Assembly: GCA_018817245.1 (NCBI GenBank)
Contig: JAHIUG010000093.1
Location: forward strand, 1 to 27,012
Reading direction: 5' to 3'
Origin: Patescibacteria group bacterium
GTDB taxonomy: Bacteria; Patescibacteriota; Patescibacteriia; 2-12-FULL-60-25
DNA: 27,012 nt
Shown: one piece after another, positions 7,474-13,949 of the stretch
How positions within the stretch are numbered: position 1 is the stretch's first letter
Layout of the letters: each line of letters begins with the position of its first letter
Notes under the pieces: model-generated
The model's input: the letters and a program-made list of their open reading frames with translations, nothing else
What the model was told of the DNA's origin: nothing
Databases searched by the model: none
Translations under genes and position numbers: made by a program

Positions 7474-8083
7474 TGATGGGGATCTATTCCGGGAAAAAAT
7501 ACGTGAACTAGACAAAGAATACGGGCCCCAGAATTGGTGGCCTCGTATTTTAGATATTGAAGATCATGCTTTTGAGGTAGCACTTGGAGCAATCCTCACA
7601 CAAAATACAGCTTGGCAAAATGTAGAAAAGGCGCTCGCAAGACTTGCTGACAAAAAGCTCGTTGATCCGTTCGCTATTCTCAAATCCAACATTCGAACCT
7701 TAGAGCGCTGCGTTCATCCTTCTGGATATTACAAACAAAAAACAAAGAAGCTGTGTGGACTTTCCAAATTTGTGGTTGATGAATGCGGCGGTCATATTTC
7801 CGAACTTAAAAAAGATAAGAGAGCGCGAGATAGACTGCTTTCCATTTGGGGCGTTGGACCTGAAACCGCGGATACGATTTTGCTTTACGGCCTGGAACTT
7901 CCGAATTTTGTTATAGATACTTACACGCGTCGCTTGCTGGTCTTACTAACTGGATCCGAAAGTTGGAAGAATTGTTCGTATGATGAAGCGCAGGAATTTT
8001 GTTCGCTTGCCATTCCAAAATCCGTAAAATCATGGCAGCAAGTGCATGCATTAATCGTAGCCTGGGGTAAGGTACAGAAATAA
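7448..8083 (+). CDS. HhH-GPD DNA glycosylase of the MagIII / COG2231 type
   Basis: This is an endonuclease III-related base-excision glycosylase that removes damaged (probably alkylated) bases. The helix-hairpin-helix reads IWGVGPETAD (residues about 133-142) and is followed by the GPD-type loop FVIDTYTRR with the catalytic Asp157. Where endonuclease III has the lyase lysine, this protein has Pro-Glu (GVGPETAD), as expected for a monofunctional glycosylase. The protein ends at VHALIVAWGKVQK and lacks the four C-terminal cysteines of the iron-sulfur cluster, like Helicobacter MagIII and unlike many COG2231 members. I chose the ATG at 7448 (MSHLSTW); an in-frame ATG exists at 7433. It overlaps the preceding gene by 26 bp, so translational coupling is likely. 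Confidence 0.8.
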   Translation: MSHLSTWINDGDLFREKIRELDKEYGPQNWWPRILDIEDHAFEVALGAILTQNTAWQNVEKALARLADKKLVDPFAILKSNIRTLERCVHPSGYYKQKTKKLCGLSKFVVDECGGHISELKKDKRARDRLLSIWGVGPETADTILLYGLELPNFVIDTYTRRLLVLLTGSESWKNCSYDEAQEFCSLAIPKSVKSWQQVHALIVAWGKVQK

Positions 8084-8178
8084 TTTTTTGGCTATATATT
8101 AGTTTTGGAATATTTAAAAATTCGATTTGAAACATATCAGTTTGTAGGCAATTCCAACTGCACACAAGCCCACACAAG

Positions 8179-8216
8179 CCCAGAAAAATGTACCTATCAG
8201 ACAATTTTTCTGGGTT
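8179..8216. repeat. 38-bp hairpin direct repeat, copy 1 (3' side of the PaaX/Cas2-like gene)
   Basis: Perfect 11-bp arms CCCAGAAAAAT and ATTTTTCTGGG enclose a loop GTACCTATCAGACA. It differs from copy 2 at 8856-8893 at one position (A versus G in the loop). It begins two bases past the stop codon of the minus-strand gene. It could serve as a terminator for that gene, but no T-run follows in the gene's direction. Confidence 0.9.
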
Positions 8217-8217
8217 G

Positions 8218-8784
8218 TTACTTAGTCTCTAATTGTCGATATAAATAAAATTTTCTAACTTCTTGTTCTCGGCGCCCCAAGTTAGGAACTGTGTAGACAT
8301 CTACATATGACGAAGCTCTAATGCTGGATGCTAAGCTCAGTACCTCTGTTTTACAATCGTGTGGATACACATAAAGACTTTTTTGAAGCCTAAAGAAGCC
8401 GGAATTTTTTAACATGCGTTGAAATTTTCTGCGCGAACCATTCTTTTCCGGAATGTCGAAACAAACCAGTCTCCAGAAATAATCCCATTTTATAGCTTTT
8501 ACATTCTGTAATTTATTTTTCGCAGTACGAGTAAAACCCTTATTTGTTAGACATATTCTAGAATGTTCATCTTCTTCATCGTATTCTATATAACCTAATA
8601 ATTTTTGCTCTCGCAACATTTGTTTTATTCTCCATACACTATATCCGGCGAAACATTTAAACAGCTTGTCGGCAGTTCGTCCCTGTGAAAGCAAACCCAC
8701 AACCGTTACTAAGGCACCCGTTCCAAGCACATCATAGAGCATTGTACTCAAATTTCTGATTTTATCTTTTGTTTTTCTTTTCAT
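8218..8784 (-). CDS. PaaX-like regulator with winged helix and Cas2-like C-terminal domain, 188 residues
   Basis: The N-terminal part (residues about 1-95) reads as a winged-helix DNA-binding domain (GYSVWRIKQMLREQKLLGYI then ICLTNKGFTRTAK). The C-terminal part (about 100-188) matches the ferredoxin-like Cas2 fold found in PaaX-family proteins: WRLVCFDIPEKNGSRRKF, then SGFFRLQKSLYVYPHDC, then YVDVYTV. The Asp in FDIPE is at the position of the Cas2 metal-binding Asp. Such stand-alone proteins are abundant in Patescibacteria; they are presumed transcriptional regulators, and no CRISPR array or cas gene is nearby. It is the only long gene on the minus strand. It is bracketed by 38-bp hairpin repeats on both sides. 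A TATATA box ends about seven bases before the ATG, so the mRNA may be leaderless. Confidence 0.85.
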   Translation of the reverse strand: MKRKTKDKIRNLSTMLYDVLGTGALVTVVGLLSQGRTADKLFKCFAGYSVWRIKQMLREQKLLGYIEYDEEDEHSRICLTNKGFTRTAKNKLQNVKAIKWDYFWRLVCFDIPEKNGSRRKFQRMLKNSGFFRLQKSLYVYPHDCKTEVLSLASSIRASSYVDVYTVPNLGRREQEVRKFYLYRQLETK

Positions 8785-8830
8785 ACCCCCTATATATACA
8801 GCTGCCGTATTTTTCCAACTTTGTCAAGTT
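8785..8830 (-). promoter_or_regulatory. Promoter/operator region of the PaaX/Cas2-like gene
   Basis: Read on the minus strand, TTGACA is followed 23 bp later by TATATA and then AGGGGGT directly at the ATG. The 23-bp spacing is too long for a standard promoter, so the -10/-35 pairing is doubtful. A small inverted repeat (AACTT, TGTC, AAGTT) overlaps the TTGACA and could be an operator. Confidence 0.3.
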
Positions 8831-8855
8831 TCGCTAGTTATAGTAAAAAAATCAA

Positions 8856-8893
8856 CCCAGAAAAATGTACCTATCGGACAATTTTTCTGGGTT
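8856..8893. repeat. 38-bp hairpin direct repeat, copy 2 (5' side of the PaaX/Cas2-like gene)
   Basis: Same sequence and orientation as copy 1, 37 of 38 identical, with arms CCCAGAAAAAT / ATTTTTCTGGG. Four more T residues follow on the plus strand, so in that direction it resembles an intrinsic terminator, although no plus-strand gene precedes it. It lies about 72 bp upstream of the minus-strand start codon. Confidence 0.9.
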
Positions 8894-9046
8894 TTTTGAT
8901 TTATGTGTTTTTTAGATTGTTAAACAATAGTTTTTATTCCCGGAAACCTTGTGTGCAGTGTGGTGGAATTCGGTGGAGGTCATTCCGGGTTTTATTGTAG
9001 GTGCATAGTTGTGGACTCATGTGTGTGCATGAGTTAATCTCTTTGC
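8894..9046 (+). promoter_or_regulatory. Palindrome-rich leader before the helicase-nuclease gene
   Basis: Non-coding. It holds ATTGTT-A-AACAAT (8916-8928), an inverted pair CCCGGAA (8939) / TTCCGGG (8983) followed by TTTTATT, a direct repeat GGTGGAATT / GGTGGAGGT (8963-8980) inside that pair, and ACTCATG-TGTGTG-CATGAGT (9015-9034) ending 12 bp before the ATG. These are candidate operator sites. The GGTGG repeat loosely resembles MraZ-type boxes, but no mraZ gene is present. Confidence 0.35.
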
Positions 9047-12019
9047 ATGTCCACAATACTTGAGGGATTGAATGAAGCGCAGCTTAAGGCAGTGACTCAT
9101 GATAAGGGGCCGCTTTTGATTGTGGCTGGTGCAGGCACGGGAAAGACCACTGTGCTTACTCGTCGTTATGCTTGGCTGATGCAGGACAAAGGATGGTCAA
9201 CAGATAATATTCTGGCGCTTACATTTACAGAAAAAGCATCTGAAGAGATGGAGGAGCGTGTTTTGCAGTTGATTTCAAATGGTAGCTATGATTTTTGGAT
9301 TTCAACTTTTCATGGTTTTTGTCAGCGTGTTTTAGAAAAACATGCGCTCGAAATCGGGTTGCCAAACAACTTTCGAATACTGAACGAAACTGATGCGTGG
9401 CTGCTTTTAAAGCGCAGGTTGGATGATTTGCCGCTCGATCATTATCGTCCGCTCGGTAATCCGGTTAAGTTTTTATCAGCGTTGTTTAAACACATCTCGC
9501 GCGCGAAAGATGAAGGAGTTACTGCGGAACAGTATCTGGAATTTGCGGAGAATGTTGCGCTGAATGGGGACACAGAGTTTGTTACCGGCGAGCGCAAGCG
9601 CTTAAAAGAGTTGGCTGATTGTTATTTCGCGTATCGTAAGATTTTACGCGAAGAGGGTTATCTTGATTTTGGAGATTTGATTATAGAAGCGTTGCGTCTT
9701 TTTCGTGAACGCCCGGCCATCCTTCAACAATATCAACAGCAATTTAAAACAATAATGGTTGATGAGTTTCAAGATACAAATTGGGCGCAGTATGAGTTGG
9801 TTAAGCTGCTCGCAGGTTCGGACAAGAATCTAACAGTGGTGGGGGATGATGATCAGGCGATTTACAAATTTCGCGGCGCGTCGCTGGCCAACATCTTGCA
9901 GTTTCGAGATGATTTTCCTGAATCTGTTACTGTGGCTCTTAATCAGAATTATCGGTCAAAGCAAGAGGTTTTAGATGTTTCGTACGGATTGATTAAGCAC
10001 AATGATCCATACCGGTTGGAGGTTAAGTTGGCTGATACAGGGCTTAGCAAGGCTCTGAGCGCTGTGCTTGGTACTGGTGGCGATATTAGCGCGAATTGGT
10101 ATCAAACGCTTGAGAAAGAAGCTGAATCAGTTGTGCAGCAGATTAAAGATTTGAAGCAGGACTATTCTGATTTGAGCTGGAACGATTTTGCGATCCTCGT
10201 TCGTTCAAATCAAGGTGCCATGCCGTTTATTGGCGAGCTCGAACGTGTGAGCGTTCCGTACCAGTTCTACGCATTGCGCGGATTGTATTCAAAATCACTG
10301 ATCGTGGATCTCATAACGCTCTTAAATCTTTCCATCTCAGTTCACGATTCAGCCTATGTGTGGCGCGCTATGAATATCAAATGTTTCGGGTTTAGTGCGC
10401 TTGATGTTTCAGAATTCATTCAATTTGCAAATCGCAAAAGCCTTTCTTTGTGGCAGGCGCTTAAGAGACCCAGCACATTGCCCGGGATACAAAGCGATGT
10501 TGTTCAGAAAGTTGAATCATTTGTGGCCAAGGTAGAGGCATTATCCGAACTAGCTAAAAGCGAAGTTCCGCTCAAGTTTTTGCAAAGCGTGTTGCATGAG
10601 ACGGGTTTGCTGGCGCACATCTTAAAACAAAGTGAGGGTGAGAAGATTGAACAAATTAATTTTCTGAATACGTTTGCAAACAGGATTAAGCGCTACGAAG
10701 CCACGACCAACGCGCCGTGCTTGCGAGAATTTTTAGAGGAATTGAAAATGGAAATCGATAGTGGCGAACAAGGAGTGCTGGATTTTGATCCGGATATCGG
10801 ACCGGAAGTAGTGAAGGTCATGACAGTTCACGCGGCCAAAGGTCTTGAATTTGCTCATGTTTTTGTTGTTTCTTTGGTTGATCAGCGATTTCCCACTCGC
10901 GAAAGAGCGGATGCTATTCCATTGCCGGATGGGTTGGTGAATGAGCAGTTGCCGGAAGGAAACACGCATTTGGAAGAAGAGCGAAGGCTTATGTACGTAG
11001 CGATGACACGAGCCAAGCAAAGTCTTACTTTAACGGGTGCCACAAATTACGGTGGAACGCGTAAGAAGAAGCCATCGTTGTTTTTGGATCAATCTGGCGT
11101 AGAAATGAAAGAGGATACGAGTCCGATGGCTGGAGGGCTAACGGGCATAGGGGGTGAAGAACAAAAAAAGTCGGACGCCGGACAACAGACGCCGGACGAT
11201 ACAAAATTCTATCCTTTAAAACGCCGCTTTTCATTCACGCAACTTGCCGCGTTTAGAAGTTGTCCTACACAGTATAAATTCGCGCACGTTTATCGAATTC
11301 CGATTTTAGGTTCGCATCATCGCAGTTTCGGCCAGGCCGTTCACCTTAGTTTGCACGACATCTTGCAGTTTCACATTGATCGCGGAAAAGCCAAACAGGC
11401 GGATCTATTCGGACAGTCGTCGGACGCCGGACCACGGACTTCGGACAGGCTACGAGTAAGCTTGGATGAGGCTTTGGAAATTTACGAGCAACGTTGGGCG
11501 CAGAATGATCAGTGGTATTCTGATAAAATCACTTACGATAAATATAAGAAAGAGGGGAGACAGTCTATCAAACATATGTGGGGGTCATGGGATGCAATGC
11601 CACCTGATGTAATGGCTTTAGAAAAATCTTTTAACTGGAAAGTTGGAGAGCACTCTCTTCGCGGAAGTGTGGATAGGATTGATAACTTGTCATCAGGAGG
11701 CGTTGCGATTTATGATTATAAGACAGGAGAGCCAAAGAGCGCGGATAAATTAAAACCTGAGGACAAAGAACAATTACGCATTTATCAGCTGGCCATGGAA
11801 AATCAAGGCATGCGAGTGGAAAAGTTAGCGTATGTTTATGCGAGGAGCGGACAAGAGGCTGAAGTAAGTCTTTTGGATGGGGAAAAGAAGGATAGATTTC
11901 AGGAGGACATACAAGAGCGCATGCAGGCTATTCTCGTTTCAAACTTCCCTCCATCTCCATCTGAGTTTAAGTGCCAATACTGCGATTTTAGGAATGTTTG
12001 CGAATTCAGAAAACTTTAG
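9047..12019 (+). CDS. UvrD/PcrA-type superfamily 1 helicase fused to an iron-sulfur PD-(D/E)XK nuclease, 990 residues
   Basis: This is a DNA repair helicase-nuclease. The helicase motifs are complete: AGAGTGKTT (27-35), VDEFQDT (238-244), GDDDQAIYKFRGA (about 266-278), NYRS (about 302), VMTVHAAKGLEF (about 590) and RLMYVAMTRAK (about 646). After a linker, residues 725-990 form a RecB/AddB-type nuclease domain: Asp876 in SVDRID, Asp890 and Lys892 in DYKTG, and four cysteines (739, 976, 979, 985) in the C...CxxCx5C arrangement of AddB/AdnA-type iron-sulfur nucleases. The architecture suggests a single-chain end-processing enzyme replacing RecBCD/AddAB. Two heptamer arrays lie in frame in and just after the linker (residues about 708-718 and 791-800), adding Ser/Asp/Gly/Pro-rich loops. 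The start ATG follows a palindromic leader; no strong Shine-Dalgarno is seen. Confidence 0.92.
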   Translation: MSTILEGLNEAQLKAVTHDKGPLLIVAGAGTGKTTVLTRRYAWLMQDKGWSTDNILALTFTEKASEEMEERVLQLISNGSYDFWISTFHGFCQRVLEKHALEIGLPNNFRILNETDAWLLLKRRLDDLPLDHYRPLGNPVKFLSALFKHISRAKDEGVTAEQYLEFAENVALNGDTEFVTGERKRLKELADCYFAYRKILREEGYLDFGDLIIEALRLFRERPAILQQYQQQFKTIMVDEFQDTNWAQYELVKLLAGSDKNLTVVGDDDQAIYKFRGASLANILQFRDDFPESVTVALNQNYRSKQEVLDVSYGLIKHNDPYRLEVKLADTGLSKALSAVLGTGGDISANWYQTLEKEAESVVQQIKDLKQDYSDLSWNDFAILVRSNQGAMPFIGELERVSVPYQFYALRGLYSKSLIVDLITLLNLSISVHDSAYVWRAMNIKCFGFSALDVSEFIQFANRKSLSLWQALKRPSTLPGIQSDVVQKVESFVAKVEALSELAKSEVPLKFLQSVLHETGLLAHILKQSEGEKIEQINFLNTFANRIKRYEATTNAPCLREFLEELKMEIDSGEQGVLDFDPDIGPEVVKVMTVHAAKGLEFAHVFVVSLVDQRFPTRERADAIPLPDGLVNEQLPEGNTHLEEERRLMYVAMTRAKQSLTLTGATNYGGTRKKKPSLFLDQSGVEMKEDTSPMAGGLTGIGGEEQKKSDAGQQTPDDTKFYPLKRRFSFTQLAAFRSCPTQYKFAHVYRIPILGSHHRSFGQAVHLSLHDILQFHIDRGKAKQADLFGQSSDAGPRTSDRLRVSLDEALEIYEQRWAQNDQWYSDKITYDKYKKEGRQSIKHMWGSWDAMPPDVMALEKSFNWKVGEHSLRGSVDRIDNLSSGGVAIYDYKTGEPKSADKLKPEDKEQLRIYQLAMENQGMRVEKLAYVYARSGQEAEVSLLDGEKKDRFQEDIQERMQAILVSNFPPSPSEFKCQYCDFRNVCEFRKL
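11170..11197. repeat. In-frame heptamer array in the helicase-nuclease linker
   Basis: Four 7-bp units GTCGGAC, GCCGGAC, AACAGAC, GCCGGAC. The 28 bp encode part of the segment SDAGQQTPDD between the helicase and nuclease domains. Confidence 0.85.
11419..11446. repeat. Second in-frame heptamer array in the helicase-nuclease gene
   Basis: Units GTCGGAC, GCCGGAC, CACGGAC, TTCGGAC; an isolated TTCGGAC lies just before it at 11408. The array encodes part of SSDAGPRTSDR, inside the nuclease domain after the GQAVHLSLHD helix. The unit family matches the array at 11170. Confidence 0.85.
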
Positions 12020-12022
12020 GCA

Positions 12023-12064
12023 GGTCTACGAAATTACGAATCTTATACGAAATATACGAATCTA
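12023..12064 (-). repeat. TACGAAT/GTCTACG start-proximal element, reverse orientation, no gene behind it
   Basis: GGTCTACGAAATTACGAATC followed by TTATACGAAATATACGAATC is the reverse complement of the element before greA and mreD. Here it lies just after the helicase stop codon, and no minus-strand gene follows it. Confidence 0.6.
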
Positions 12065-12069
12065 TCTGT

Positions 12070-12185
12070 TGTCTCGACTGAAGCGGAGGAACATAATGCA
12101 ACGTTCCTAAGCGCAACGGAGAGATCTCGTCCGAAAAGATTTCTCCGCTACACTACACTGCGTTCCGTTTCGGTCGAAATGACAG
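12070..12185. repeat. TGTCATTTCGACC-family dispersed element, diverged copy
   Basis: The left end TGTCTCGACTGAAGCGGAG and right end CGGTCGAAATGACAG match the family. The inside has AGATTTCTCCGC and a small inverted repeat (AGGAAC ... GTTCCT). The element fills the spacer up to seven bases before the next start codon. Confidence 0.75.
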
Positions 12186-12192
12186 TACTAAT

Positions 12193-12492
12193 ATGCAGCC
12201 TTTGAAAAAAATACTTCCGAATTTTGCCAAATCGCATGGAATTGCAAATCAGTTACGAATTCGCAAGGTGCTTGAGGTTGTTGAAAAGGTTTTAATCGGT
12301 TTATGGGGAGCGGAACGAGCCGCTTACATAACTCCATTATCTTTTGTTGATGGATGTTTGAAACTTGAAGCTACGTCTGCGGCGGCGATGCAGCAATTTC
12401 AGGTTGAACAGACCAGATTTATAAACGAAATCAACAGACAACTCGGTGGAATGTATGTGAAAAAAATTCATATAAGATCCAAGGGCTTCTGA
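12193..12492 (+). CDS. DciA-like (DUF721) protein, 99 residues
   Basis: The length and the C-terminal pattern fit DUF721/DciA proteins: a beta strand (GCLKLEATSAAAMQQF), a helix with a conserved glutamine/leucine run (VEQTRFINEINRQLGG) and a final strand (VKKIHIRSKGF). DciA proteins help load the replicative helicase DnaB in bacteria without DnaC, acting on DNA in the cytoplasm. The N-terminal 20 residues (MQPLKKILPNFAKSHGIANQ) are basic. It follows the helicase-nuclease gene across a repeat element and precedes a small membrane protein gene. The protein is short, so the family call rests on pattern rather than on unique residues. Confidence 0.65.
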   Translation: MQPLKKILPNFAKSHGIANQLRIRKVLEVVEKVLIGLWGAERAAYITPLSFVDGCLKLEATSAAAMQQFQVEQTRFINEINRQLGGMYVKKIHIRSKGF

Positions 12493-12510
12493 ACAAAGTA
12501 TTGAGTATAT

Positions 12511-12555
12511 CTGTATACATACTACATACTGTATACTGTATACCGTATACTATTT
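12511..12555. repeat. Heptanucleotide array running into a start codon
   Basis: Units ACTACAT, ACTGTAT (x2), ACCGTAT, ACTATTT from 12521 to 12555, preceded by CTGTATACAT. The ATG of the next gene follows without a gap, leaving no room for a Shine-Dalgarno sequence. Confidence 0.85.
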
Positions 12556-12945
12556 ATGACGTTCCGCATCTATATCCTACTAATGACATTTGCAACGCTT
12601 CTCTCATGGGGAGCATGGGGTTTTGTAATGTGGAACACAAATCCGTTTGAAGCGGGCATTAGCGGTTTTTCAATTTATTATCTGACAATGCTCATGGGCT
12701 TGATTGGGTTGATTACAATAGTCGGGCTTTCGTATCGAGCTCTTGTGTTAGGTAGAAGGGAAATCATTTCACGAGAGGTTCGGATATCATTTAGGCATGG
12801 GGTAGCTTTGGGTTTATTGGGAGTTGTTGCTTTGATTTTATCTTCTCAAAATTATCTAAAATGGTGGCTTGTAGCGCTAATGATTGCTGGCATGGCAATT
12901 GTGGAATATTTCTTTTTAGTAAAAGATGAAGCTCGAAGATCTTGA
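12556..12945 (+). CDS. Four-helix membrane protein of unknown function, 129 residues
   Basis: Hydrophobic segments lie at about residues 5-25 (ILLMTFATLLSWGAWGFVMW), 41-62 (YYLTMLMGLIGLITIVGLSY), 80-98 (GVALGLLGVVALILS) and 104-121 (WWLVALMIAGMAIVEYFFL). The loop between helices two and three is basic (GRREIISREVR) and probably cytoplasmic. Small conserved-looking membrane proteins with the WGxWGFVMWxxxPF pattern are familiar from Patescibacteria, but no function is known to me. The C-terminus VKDEARRS is echoed by a non-coding copy 890 bp downstream (13834-13860). That suggests the following gene was inserted next to, or replaced, a second copy of this gene. Confidence 0.75.
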   Translation: MTFRIYILLMTFATLLSWGAWGFVMWNTNPFEAGISGFSIYYLTMLMGLIGLITIVGLSYRALVLGRREIISREVRISFRHGVALGLLGVVALILSSQNYLKWWLVALMIAGMAIVEYFFLVKDEARRS

Positions 12946-12980
12946 GCAAGTATTAATTACTACATTAATATTTATAATTT

Positions 12981-13823
12981 ATGGATAAGAAAAAATCATT
13001 TGGTGAGAGTCCAGAAGACCAAGCTCGGCTAGAGAGTATGGGCACAAATCGGGTGCTGAAAGATTTAGCAAAAAAGTACAAACCGGCAAATCCAACTGAG
13101 GTTGAACCGTCGTCGGATTTGAGTCCAGAAGACCAGGCCAGGTTCGAGGCCATTGGAGGATCCGCAGTATTAGAACACTTAAAGCAAAGAAGAAATAAAT
13201 TTTTAAAGGAGCTTGAACAACTACCCAAACAACGAGAAACCTACAAAAAACAGGAGCTGGAAGCAATCTTTGAAGTAGAGAAACGGCTGCAAGTTTTTAT
13301 CAAAGAGTTTGATCAGGCTGCAGCCATTTTCTCTAAAGGCTCTCCAGAGTATAAGGCGTTGTGCGAAAAATATATTGAACAGGTTATGCAAATTCTTGAT
13401 CAGGGAGATTTTTGGGCTTACAAATTTACTACTGAAGATTCCGGAGGTGCAGCCTCGGACCAGCCATTCGAGTTTACAGATCAAGACTCGGTATATTATA
13501 TGACCCAAAGCGGGATTTCACTGCGTCTCAAGCGATCAGTAAGTGAGCTTGGTTTGGGTGTTGTGATTCAGCCATTTTACGAAAAGATAGTTTTTGGTCA
13601 GTCTGACTCGGATGTAAAGGATACAGAACCACAGATTGGCGGTCGGGTTACTGAATTCCGTTCTGCTGAATTCTGTGATTTGTTAAACGGTGATGAGGTT
13701 TCCGGGGATCTTGAGTCAACTAATGAAATTTATTTAAAAGACGGCAAGATATTTTTCGTCAACTCCAACGACCCCAAGCCACACGAAGGGGATAGGGTAA
13801 ATAGGATTTTAGAAGTAAGATGA
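12981..13823 (+). CDS. Unknown soluble protein with an N-terminal duplicated motif, 280 residues
   Basis: Residues 10-31 (SPEDQARLESMGTNRVLKDL) and 48-69 (SPEDQARFEAIGGSAVLEHL) are a clear internal duplication. A charged, probably coiled-coil helix follows at about 70-135 (FLKELEQLPKQRETYKKQEL), then an acidic mixed region and a beta-rich C-terminal part from about 165. There is no signal peptide, membrane segment or catalytic motif. I do not recognise the family. The start is ATG in an AT-rich leader without a Shine-Dalgarno. The gene lies between the 129-residue membrane protein gene and a short copy of that gene's 3' end, so it may be an accessory insertion. Confidence 0.65.
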   Translation: MDKKKSFGESPEDQARLESMGTNRVLKDLAKKYKPANPTEVEPSSDLSPEDQARFEAIGGSAVLEHLKQRRNKFLKELEQLPKQRETYKKQELEAIFEVEKRLQVFIKEFDQAAAIFSKGSPEYKALCEKYIEQVMQILDQGDFWAYKFTTEDSGGAASDQPFEFTDQDSVYYMTQSGISLRLKRSVSELGLGVVIQPFYEKIVFGQSDSDVKDTEPQIGGRVTEFRSAEFCDLLNGDEVSGDLESTNEIYLKDGKIFFVNSNDPKPHEGDRVNRILEVR

Positions 13824-13833
13824 TGTTTTCTCG

Positions 13834-13860
13834 GTAAAAGAAGCAGCCCGAAGATCTTGA
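13834..13860 (+). pseudogene. Remnant of the 3' end of the 129-residue membrane protein gene
   Basis: Codons here read VKEAARRS-stop, against VKDEARRS-stop at 12919-12945. The nucleotide match is 27 of 30 through GAGCA beyond the stop (12919-12948 versus 13834-13863). Two of the three differences change an amino acid, and a phenylalanine just before is also shared. It looks like the tail of a former duplicate of the membrane protein gene. Confidence 0.5.
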
Positions 13861-13869
13861 GCACACAAA

Positions 13870-13898
13870 TTGTTCATCGCATTTTACTGGCATTTATA
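13870..13898 (+). promoter_or_regulatory. Possible promoter for the mre cluster
   Basis: TTGTTC (13870-13875), 17 bp, TTTATA (13893-13898), which would give a leader of about 45 nt before mreB. An alternative, TTGCTC-18-TAAGAT (13909-13938), would leave almost no leader. Either assignment is tentative. Confidence 0.3.
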
Positions 13899-13949
13899 AA
13901 ACAAAGGCTTGCTCACTTGAGTTCAGCATGGCTAAGATAGGTCCGAATT

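Noticed and set aside
8161..8181. CACACAAGCC tandem duplication
   Set aside because: Only two 10-bp copies next to the hairpin repeat; too little to interpret.
8179..8893. Two-repeat CRISPR next to a Cas2
   Set aside because: Only two repeats 640 bp apart with a gene between them; the Cas2-like domain is fused to a winged helix as in PaaX regulators, and there is no Cas1.
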